39,435 nucleotides of DNA from positions 1 to 39,435 of the forward strand of contig NZ_JAJHUO010000057.1 in assembly GCF_020859565.1 (NCBI RefSeq), given 5' to 3'. Made by a program: the position numbers and the translations under genes. Every line of letters begins with the position of its first letter. The first letter of the stretch is position 1. Shown here in pieces: positions 1-6,510 of this stretch. The notes beneath the pieces are model-generated. The model worked only from the letters and a program-made list of their open reading frames with translations, did no database searches and had not been told where the DNA came from. This stretch comes from Saccharothrix luteola (GTDB taxonomy: Bacteria > Actinomycetota > Actinomycetes > Mycobacteriales > Pseudonocardiaceae).

Positions 1-102
1 CTCGCCCACGAGACCCGCCGATTCCTGCACCGCCGCCAACGCCAACCGCACATCGTCCGCGGCTACTTCCAAGCCCCACACGTCCGCTACGCCATCATGT
101 AG
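1..102 (+). pseudogene. C-terminal tail of an unidentified protein (partial at window edge)
   Basis: The plus frame is open from the window edge to a TAG at 100-102 and encodes 33 residues ending in HIVRGYFQAPHVRYAIM. I do not recognise the family. A diverged copy of the same tail, including about 25 bp after the stop (gcaaccgaacac...), lies at 20370-20470. There it has an internal stop and a 6-bp deletion. The gene may be intact to the left of the window, so calling it broken is uncertain; it belongs to the mobile-element layer of this island. Confidence 0.4.
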
Positions 103-572
103 GCAACCGAACACTTTCGGCTCAATAATCGAGGCCGCCCGCGACGCCACGATCCCGCAGTTCAACGGCTCGTCAGCGTGACCCGGCCCGCCCATACAAT
201 CCTGCCCAGCATCGGACATGTCGCCGGAACACCGCCCAGACGACCGCTGCGCGAAGAACGTCCACGCTCCAACCACCGCGTACCCGCCCAGCGCGTCAGG
301 TGCCGTGTACACGATCCATGAGATCACCAGCCAGGACGGTCCGAGCAACGCCGCCGCACGGCGCCGACCACGGCCAGGAAGAACACCCGGATGGAGGACA
401 TGATTCGCTTTGGCCAACGCGACCCCATTTGGCCCTGTGCAAACCGATCCTCCCAAAATCCTCCCAAGCGCATGGTTACCGACCAGTACAAACCATTGTG
501 GACGGTCACTTCAAGATCGAATCGAGCATACGAAAAAGCCCGCTGACCTGGGCTTTCATCCAGATCGAGCGA
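103..572. other. Gene-free stretch left of the first att core
   Basis: I see no credible gene in these 470 bases; the overlapping short frames have no recognisable motif or ribosome-binding site. The only structure is a pair of TCCTCCCA units at 448 and 459 and, just before the core, a degenerate copy (about 529-572) of the tRNA-Pro terminator that is better preserved at 11281-11321. Confidence 0.5.
448..468 (+). repeat. Left arm-type repeats of att site 1
   Basis: Two direct copies of TCCTCCCA begin at 448 and 459, an 11-bp spacing (one helical turn). They end about 106 bp before the 56-bp att core. The same motif recurs on the other side of the core at the same distance. Short phased direct repeats flanking a core are typical of tyrosine-integrase arm sites; the function here is inferred. 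Confidence 0.5.
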
Positions 573-628
573 GCTTCTTCAGACCGTCGGGACGACAGGA
601 TTTGAACCTGCGACCCCTTGACCCCCAG
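573..628 (-). repeat. att site 1: 3' part of tRNA-Pro(GGG), copy 1 of 56-bp direct repeat
   Basis: Read on the minus strand this is the anticodon loop (CTGGGGG), the 3' anticodon stem, the T arm (GCAGGTTCAAATCCTGT) and the 3' acceptor strand (CGTCCCG) of tRNA-Pro(GGG), followed by trailer. No 5' half follows to the right, so it is not a working tRNA. It is identical over 56 bp to 11318-11373. The identity starts exactly at the anticodon loop, the usual crossover region for tRNA-targeting tyrosine integrases. Phased repeats on both sides make it look like an intact attP rather than a simple attL or attR. Confidence 0.8.
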
Positions 629-1058
629 GTGGGCCGGATCATCGCCTGACCTGCGGAGACGTCGAATCGGCAGGTCGCGACGGTGCAGCTGGATGCACTT
701 GAGCACAGCTCGATCCTGTTGCCCTACCTTGACTTCTCCCAATTTCCTCCCATTTTCCTCCCCTGACGGGTCTGTGTCGACCGCAGCAGGCGTCGAACGC
801 CTGTGCATAAATCAAGTGACCGAAGTCGTCTTCAAGCGCAGTACGGCCGTAGCTGCGACAGCCGCAGCATCGACACCGCTTGATCAACAGTCAAAGCTGC
901 GGCGTCGCAACCCGCAGACCAGAGCTGCGAAGCCGACTTTTGGCACCTTGTGAGCTGTCACCGACGGTGCGACCGGCTCTACGGCGGACGCACGTCGTGC
1001 GGATCCTTGACGATGGCGGCACCGCCCCGCTCGTCGCGGGACGGTGCCGTTGCAGAAA
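629..1058. other. Gene-free stretch with right arm repeats
   Basis: Apart from the phased CTCCC repeats at 734-763 I see nothing I can name in these 430 bases. Several short frames cross it on both strands, but none has a convincing start or a family motif. Confidence 0.4.
734..763 (+). repeat. Right arm-type repeats of att site 1
   Basis: Three direct copies of T(T/C)CTCCC(A/C) start at 734, 745 and 756, each spaced 11 bp. The first begins about 106 bp after the end of the 56-bp core, mirroring the two copies at 448 and 459 on the other side. The motif, orientation and phase match the left cluster, so both clusters are probably bound by the same integrase. Confidence 0.5.
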
Positions 1059-1289
1059 TCAGCCGAAGTCGATGTCACTGCACAGGAAGTACTTCTGGTC
1101 CATGTGCGACGCCTTCCAGATCGTGACGAGGACGTGTCGTCCGCTGTAGCCGGAGGTGGACACGTCGGTCTTGTACTCGAACTGGGAGCCGTACCGGCCG
1201 GTCTGCTTGACGAGGTCCAGGTCGTTCCAGCCGATCATGGAGCTCGTGGGGTCGAAGCCCTGCTTGGTGATGTAGATCTTTCGGGTCAC
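1059..1289 (-). pseudogene. AA10 lytic polysaccharide monooxygenase, C-terminal remnant
   Basis: The last 76 codons match the C-terminal part of AA10 chitin/cellulose-active copper monooxygenases: KIYITKQGFDP, then GRHVLVTIWKASHMDQ and the ending FLCSDIDFG. The N-terminal His brace and signal peptide are missing; upstream of about 1289 the frame no longer resembles the family. The catalytic half is therefore absent and the fragment cannot work. It abuts a dehydrogenase fragment (1382-1700), suggesting repeated deletion or insertion within the island. Confidence 0.75.
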
Positions 1290-1381
1290 CCGTAAACCTG
1301 ACCGCCACAGCTACGGGTGTTACGGCCTTTACCGCTGCCGAGAAGCAGGCAACGCTGCCGCTCACGTAGAAGTAGCACCCA

Positions 1382-1700
1382 TTACCCCCGCGCGGCGTTC
1401 GAGGGCGTACCCCCGGCGGTGAATATCCTAATCTGCTCAGCGGCGACCGTGTAGCAAAGTCGGTTAGTGCCTGGAACCGTCCGTGCCGAGTGTGGGCTGA
1501 TGATCACGCCTGGACACTTCCAAAGCGGGTGACCAGAAGGCAGCGGTTCAGGGTCCGTCACGTCCAACGCCGCACGCAAGCGGCCGGTCTGCAACTCGTT
1601 TACAAGCGCTACTGCGTCGACAATCTGACCGCGACCGGCATTGACTAGCAATGCGCCGTCATCCATTGCTGACAGAAATCCCGCGTCAACAAGTTTGTAC
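1382..1700 (-). pseudogene. D-isomer-specific 2-hydroxyacid dehydrogenase, C-terminal remnant
   Basis: About 105 residues match the NAD-binding and C-terminal part of D-2-hydroxyacid dehydrogenases: LLVNAGRGQIVD, then ALDVTDPEPLPSGHPLW and the catalytic-His segment SPHSA. The Rossmann glycine motif and substrate domain are missing. Upstream of about 1700 the reading frame runs antisense into a transposase fragment, so an insertion or deletion removed the 5' part. The gene is a non-functional relic. Confidence 0.75.
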
Positions 1701-1936
1701 GTGTCATCGGGCTTCTCGACCGGACGCTGATCTGGAATCAGCAGCACCTGCTCCACGCGCTGCACGAGTACGAGCGGTTCTACAACACCCACCGGCCCCA
1801 CCAGGACATCGACAACGCCCGACCACTACAACCACTGCCACAGCCAGTCACCGATCAGGCGACCCTCACCCACCTCGACATCCGCAGACGGCAACGGCTG
1901 GGCGGCATCCTGAACGAGTATCACCACGCTGCCTGA
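1700..1936 (+). pseudogene. rve-type (IS3/IS481-like) transposase, C-terminal remnant
   Basis: The plus frame reads RVIGLLDRTLIWNQQHLL, then EYERFYNTHRPHQDID, and ends with TGA at 1934-1936. The NxHRPHQ motif preceded by a YERFYN stretch is the classic end of the integrase-core (DDE) transposases of IS3/IS481-like elements. Everything before about residue 1700 of the window, including the catalytic DDE residues, is missing. It probably marks one edge of the insertion that truncated the neighbouring dehydrogenase. Confidence 0.7.
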
Positions 1937-2340
1937 CCTGCACAGACGACATTTTCGGCAAGCACAGTGTCGATGACCGATCTGACGACGATGGTGTTGC
2001 CGCTCTGGGCGGTGCCCTCTCCTCCTCGCCGGGCAAGCGTCGGCGACCACGCGATCGCCAAAGAGGATACCAGTGACTGCCGGACGACAAGGTTGTACGG
2101 CAAGTCGAGCTGCGACGGCTAGACCACCAGAGCAGATCCAGTGTGCCGACAGCGGCATCTCGCAGACGCCGACGGCGGCCACATTCGCGCGGCATCGCCA
2201 GCGCGCGAGGCCGGGGCGGGCACGCGGTAGTACGACCGGAGCGGGACACCACATCGTCGACCGTGACGCCGAGAGCGGCCGAACCCGCCAACGCCCTCGC
2301 CGGAACCTCGGGATGCTTTCGATTAAATCACATCTCAAAT
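1937..2340. other. No recognisable gene
   Basis: This stretch of about 400 bases has GC-rich overlapping frames on both strands without recognisable motifs. I see no RNA gene or clear terminator. Base composition drops towards AT at about 2320, where the operon below ends. Confidence 0.4.
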
Positions 2341-2748
2341 TTAGGGGCGAAAATCGCCATACTTGACAATGTGATTCATTACCGCATCGATCACACTGGC
2401 TACGGTATGGTTGCCTCCATTTTCTACGCCTACAAACGTCTCCGGCCACCGAGGAGGAGCGCCCTGATCTTTGACGTAGTTGTAAATATTACAATGCGCA
2501 CACCATTCGATTGAATCTGCCGCATCTTTCTGCCTGTGCACACCTTCACGTTCACCCTCGAACGTAGAAGAAGATTGCCACTCATTCAACATTTTGTGCC
2601 GAATATAAAAATGATGAAGGGCTCGTTCGTGACAATTTGGACATACACCGCCGACTCGAACACTCGACTGACTCCATGCTGCGTCAAAAACTTCCAGCCA
2701 TTGTGCCACCAAATCAGAAGGCACAACGCGCCATTTCGAGGTGCTCAT
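2341..2748 (-). CDS. Small Cys-rich (zinc-ribbon-like) protein, possible immunity protein
   Basis: A 135-residue protein of unknown family. It starts at ATG 2748 with GGGAG eight bases upstream; the longer frame would run into the preceding gene. It contains two Cys pairs, CPNCHE near residue 37 and CAHC near residue 86, which together could bind one zinc. It has no signal peptide or membrane segment. It is the last gene of the operon, 19 bp after the metallopeptidase gene, and shares that gene's AT-richer composition. Position and composition suggest an immunity or antidote protein for the peptidase, but no immunity family is recognised, so this is inference. Confidence 0.7.
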   Translation of the reverse strand: MSTSKWRVVPSDLVAQWLEVFDAAWSQSSVRVGGVCPNCHERALHHFYIRHKMLNEWQSSSTFEGEREGVHRQKDAADSIEWCAHCNIYNYVKDQGAPPRWPETFVGVENGGNHTVASVIDAVMNHIVKYGDFRP

Positions 2749-2767
2749 TACACTCCCACTCCCATAT

Positions 2768-3541
2768 TCATCTGAGTCCTTTAATCCATTGCTCAAGCGC
2801 ATTACCTGATCCATACGGCGTGCCATCCGCTACCGAGTTAGTATCGCCATGACTCTCGCCCGTAAAATCGCCGTTTCGAATCAAATACCTGGCGTGCTTT
2901 AGCTCGTGAGCAATCGTATTAGCTACTGCGGCGTCCCCGCCGCTTAATGCATACGGCCCTACCCTTATAACTTTACCCTCTTCGGCTTCCAGCGTCCTGC
3001 CGTACGCGCCGGGTTTAACCATTGGGTCGAACATCACTGCGATGTCTTGCCCACCCCCTCTCAGATTTATCCGGTAACTTTTCGCGACCGCACGCAAATA
3101 GGCTTCTGGCGCTGTATGCGGAGATAACTCGTACGTACGTTCGAACGGCCGTTCGACGCCGACGCGCGAGCGCTCCTCACCACTCCCATCCTCATTCGAT
3201 TGATAGTCTACCGGATTCTCTGCTTCGCGTCGCTTCCGCGCGATCTCCATAATCTGCTGTAAAGGAGCAGACACCACATGCCCTGATTCGCCGACCGCCG
3301 GACGCATCGAATTACCCCGGCCATCGACAACAGCCCTCGCAACGTCGCCCACAGGAGCCTTGGGCAAGTCGTCTGCTTCGCGTCGCTTCCGCGCGATCTC
3401 CATAATCTGCTGTAAAGGAGCAGACACCACATGCCCTGATTCGCCGACCGCCGGACGCATCGAATTACCCCGGCCATCGACAACAGCCCTCGCAACGCTA
3501 TCCATGGACTTTTCTATGGGCTCTCGAACCATATCGTTCAT
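2768..3541 (-). CDS. HELKH metallopeptidase with duplicated 42-residue N-terminal segment (toxin-like)
   Basis: 257 residues. Residues about 15-56 and 66-107 are the same 42-residue segment (ARAVVDGRGNSMRPAVGE...), encoded by identical 126-bp DNA repeats. A linker follows and then a zincin-like domain with the motif AHELKHARYL near residue 215 and downstream acidic/His residues (GESHGD) that could complete zinc binding. There is no signal peptide. The start overlaps the stop of the ATPase gene (ATGA at 3538-3541), so translation is coupled. The layout, a repetitive leader plus a small C-terminal peptidase domain next to an export-type ATPase and a small downstream gene, resembles polymorphic toxin effectors. 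A housekeeping peptidase is the alternative. Confidence 0.75.
   Translation of the reverse strand: MNDMVREPIEKSMDSVARAVVDGRGNSMRPAVGESGHVVSAPLQQIMEIARKRREADDLPKAPVGDVARAVVDGRGNSMRPAVGESGHVVSAPLQQIMEIARKRREAENPVDYQSNEDGSGEERSRVGVERPFERTYELSPHTAPEAYLRAVAKSYRINLRGGGQDIAVMFDPMVKPGAYGRTLEAEEGKVIRVGPYALSGGDAAVANTIAHELKHARYLIRNGDFTGESHGDTNSVADGTPYGSGNALEQWIKGLR
3219..3344 (-). repeat. 126-bp perfect in-frame direct repeat, copy 1
   Basis: Identical to 3372-3497, offset 153 bp (51 codons), inside the metallopeptidase gene. Both copies are in the same frame and encode the same 42 residues. Identity at the DNA level, including third positions, implies a recent duplication or ongoing gene conversion. 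Confidence 0.9.
3372..3497 (-). repeat. 126-bp perfect in-frame direct repeat, copy 2
   Basis: Second copy of the repeat at 3219-3344, nearest the N-terminus of the encoded protein. The 27-bp spacer between the copies encodes DDLPKAPVG. RecA-dependent or slipped-strand events could add or remove units of 153 bp without a frameshift. Confidence 0.9.
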
Positions 3542-6510
3542 ATCGACCCCGTCATCAAGTCAGGATATAGAATAGTCCTAAAATCCCAATCGAGGTTGAG
3601 GTAACTAGCCGCGCGGGCTAGACGGGTTATCGGGTCAGGATCTGGATCGAGCTTGGCAGCGGCCAACTCATAGTAGGTGTGAGTCGAACGACCTCCCCGG
3701 TAGGTTGACATGGATTCTTGGATTATGTCGGGATGCTGACCTAGCACTTCCAGTTGCCCCCGACATGACACCCTCGGGAGGTGAAGCCCTCGTTCCCGCC
3801 ATTCCTCGGTATCGGGATGCGGATTAGGTGAATCCTTGACTTTCTCGAGGGCAGCGACCACGTCGTACCATCGATATCTACCAACCTGCCAGTATGTTTC
3901 GGGAACGATACTACCAGGCGATACTGTCCCAGCCAGGATACTTCGACATACCGCCCCTAAGTGCGCAGCAAGTTCTGCCGGCTGATAGTATTTTACAATT
4001 CCCGAGTAGCGGGCATCGACGGCCACCTGAACGAGCTTCCCTATGGCGCAGGTCAAAATTCGCCGATCACGCAGCGTTTTCAGGTGTTCGAGCCATTCAC
4101 GGTCAGGGCTGGGCTTCGGATGGCCGATTAAAAATGCAATGGTTGTGAGTTCGATCCACAGCACTAGCCGAGGTTCAATATCGATGAAACGTTCTACTAG
4201 GCCAATCTGCACGCGGGTGCATGGGCGAGAAAAACATTCGACAGGACAGGCAGGGCTGAAGGTTGCCACGATGCCCGGGTCGCGATCGACGCCACGGATA
4301 GATTCAAAGTCATCACCCAATGGCATTCTGCCTAAAACAGGATGATCCATACCACTGGCGAATACAGCAGCTTGTCCGGGTGGAAGCGCTACGACGTAGC
4401 GCGACTGCTCGTCACTGAGATTCATGGTGGCGCCGACCATCACGCGATCATCGGCAGCCGGTAGGCGGTGCACGATCTTGAGAGCGGAGTTCTTGAGCAC
4501 ATCGGGAGCAATCTTGGAGGGAACCTGCTCAGCGACGACAATTCCTTCACCATAGGCGCGAACTTCGGCAAGGAGCGTTGCGAAGAGCTCAACCGCGTAT
4601 GCGGATTGGCTACCCGGTTCAACCTTCTTGAGCAGACGGTGAGCTTCTTCGATCACGGTAATGTGACGTATATATTCCGCACTGTCGTCCGAGTTGCCCT
4701 GAGTCGCAAAGTCGACTCGACCTTGCCTGCGCTGCTGGTGGCGTTGACGAAGGTACTCGTTGATACGAATCAAAAATGCACCGATAAAAAAAGCTTGGTC
4801 TTGATCATTGCCGATGTCCTCGAGTTCGAGGACAGTGTTGCGGTTGAGGATTCCAGCCAAATCGAGGGGGTGACCGCCATGGAAGAAGCGGCCGGGAGTG
4901 CCGAGCGTGAGGCTGCCGAGGCGAACGTCGATAAAACCGCGGACGTTGTCGGTGATCTCCCTGCTATAGCCAATGTTCTCGACGACGTCGAGGGCGATGT
5001 CACGGAGTTCGACGAGGGTAGGAAATCGTGGAGTGATTCCGGGATATCGGGATGTGCCAAGAGCGAGGTCCCAGCCGAGGTCGCGGTAGGCGCGGTCCAG
5101 GGCGTGACTGAGGACTTGCGGAAAAGGCTCGTCAGCGTCGAAGGCGGCAAGGAAGAGAGCTCGGATGAGATCGATGTGGGTTTGGAGGGGGAAGCCGGGT
5201 TCGGGTTCGAGGGGGTTGAGGCTGACGGGGATGGCATTCGGGTCGCCGGGACGGATGGCGAGGACGGGTGGCGTGAGGTCGTGGAGGCGTCCGGCCATGC
5301 CTGCGTATTCGGCTTTGGCCGGTTCGATGACTAGCCAGGGGATGGGGCGTGGCGCTCGTGCGAGTTGTTCGAGGATGTGGCGGACGGTTTGTGATTTGCC
5401 GGAGCCGGTGGCGCCGCAGACGAAGGTGTGGCGGTTGAGGGTGTCGTAGCCGATGCGGAGTTCCCCGGCGGGGAGGTTGTCGTGGTCGAGCACCTGTCCG
5501 AGCAGGATGGTTTCGGTGTCGTCGGTGGTTTCCGGGGTGACGTCGAAGGTGGAGCGCTCGATGAGTCGGATGCCGGGAATCTCGGTGGATGGGACCTGGC
5601 TGAGGGTAGTGAGGAGGCGCGGGTCGGCCAGGAATGGCACCTGGGTCACACCTTCATCTGCCACCGTGGCGTCGAGGGCCTGCGCCAGCCCGCGGACGGG
5701 TTTGTGTGGGACGAGGGCGTACGGGGTGCCGCGGAAGTCCTGTCCGGCCACAAGCAGTCCGGCGACCGCCGCGGCCGAGGGTTCGTCGATTCCTCCGGCG
5801 AGTAGTCGTACCCGCCATAGACCGGTGGAGTGGCCGGCGCTGACTTCCCGGTAGCGGCGGGCGAGTCGTTCTGCGGTCGCCAACTCTTCGGGGTTGGATG
5901 AACGGTCGCGTGCGTCGCTTTCCAGGTCGGCCAGCGAAGCCGCTTCACGGTTCATGTCTTCGCGTGTCACGGGTTCGGCGAGCAGGAGCCAGGCGAATGG
6001 GCCGTGCCAGGCGGACAGTAGGCTCTCCTCCAGACCCGGCAAGGCTTCCGTCGTACTGTGTGCTTGGTCAGGGTGAAGGGTGGGGACGAGAGCGTCCACG
6101 ACTCCGGCGACCGGAACCCACCATGGCAGTGAGTCCAGGTCGTCGCGGACGCTGCTTGGTGTGAGCGGGCGGCCGCGGGTGCCGGGTGGGAAGACCAGTG
6201 CGGCCGGGTAGTCGTGTCCGGCGGTGCTGGTGGACACCGCGATCGTGACCGGGGCTCCGATTGTGCGCCGGCACCAGGTGAGTACTAGTGGTTCCCGGCT
6301 GGCAAGTCGTTGGTGGTAGGCAGCCACGACTGCGGGGTATCGCGCGTTTAGTCGATCACGCTGTGGCACAGCTGCCCCCGACGACCTACCAGGCGCCGAG
6401 GGTTTGTACACCTCCTGAATCCGGCATAGGGAGGTGGTCGAGCCGAGCCATGCCAACGGGTTCCACCCAGGCCCTGCCCCGGGAACGGGATTGCCGATGT
6501 CGATGGTCAC
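3538..6510 (-). CDS. HerA/DUF87-type ATPase
   Basis: About 990 residues. The start is taken as GTG 6510, which overlaps the upstream stop as GTGA and has GGAGG five bases upstream; an in-frame GTG four codons earlier gives 994. Numbered from that longer start, the N-terminal 350 residues are a poorly conserved domain. Walker A GATGSGKS lies at 370-377, Walker B ITVIEEAH at 621-628, and the polar sensor region VVAEQVPSK at about 662. These are the features of the HerA/FtsK superfamily, whose hexameric pumps move DNA or protein. The C-terminal 250 residues are unassigned; a Cys pair (CPVECFSRPC) follows the ATPase core. It is coupled to both neighbours, so the three products are probably made in ratio. 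It could drive effector export, or be the motor of an anti-phage system. Confidence 0.88.
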   Translation of the reverse strand: MTIDIGNPVPGAGPGWNPLAWLGSTTSLCRIQEVYKPSAPGRSSGAAVPQRDRLNARYPAVVAAYHQRLASREPLVLTWCRRTIGAPVTIAVSTSTAGHDYPAALVFPPGTRGRPLTPSSVRDDLDSLPWWVPVAGVVDALVPTLHPDQAHSTTEALPGLEESLLSAWHGPFAWLLLAEPVTREDMNREAASLADLESDARDRSSNPEELATAERLARRYREVSAGHSTGLWRVRLLAGGIDEPSAAAVAGLLVAGQDFRGTPYALVPHKPVRGLAQALDATVADEGVTQVPFLADPRLLTTLSQVPSTEIPGIRLIERSTFDVTPETTDDTETILLGQVLDHDNLPAGELRIGYDTLNRHTFVCGATGSGKSQTVRHILEQLARAPRPIPWLVIEPAKAEYAGMAGRLHDLTPPVLAIRPGDPNAIPVSLNPLEPEPGFPLQTHIDLIRALFLAAFDADEPFPQVLSHALDRAYRDLGWDLALGTSRYPGITPRFPTLVELRDIALDVVENIGYSREITDNVRGFIDVRLGSLTLGTPGRFFHGGHPLDLAGILNRNTVLELEDIGNDQDQAFFIGAFLIRINEYLRQRHQQRRQGRVDFATQGNSDDSAEYIRHITVIEEAHRLLKKVEPGSQSAYAVELFATLLAEVRAYGEGIVVAEQVPSKIAPDVLKNSALKIVHRLPAADDRVMVGATMNLSDEQSRYVVALPPGQAAVFASGMDHPVLGRMPLGDDFESIRGVDRDPGIVATFSPACPVECFSRPCTRVQIGLVERFIDIEPRLVLWIELTTIAFLIGHPKPSPDREWLEHLKTLRDRRILTCAIGKLVQVAVDARYSGIVKYYQPAELAAHLGAVCRSILAGTVSPGSIVPETYWQVGRYRWYDVVAALEKVKDSPNPHPDTEEWRERGLHLPRVSCRGQLEVLGQHPDIIQESMSTYRGGRSTHTYYELAAAKLDPDPDPITRLARAASYLNLDWDFRTILYPDLMTGSI

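Noticed and set aside
218..953. Overlapping short frames near the left edge
   Set aside because: No ribosome-binding sites, no family motifs, and they overlap the tRNA-Pro fragment.
3219..3497. CRISPR-like spaced repeat
   Set aside because: Only two 126-bp copies with a 27-bp coding spacer inside a gene; no CRISPR array or cas gene anywhere in the window.
4468..5334. 288-codon plus-strand frame inside the HerA gene
   Set aside because: Antisense to the Walker A/B region of a conserved ATPase; no own motifs.
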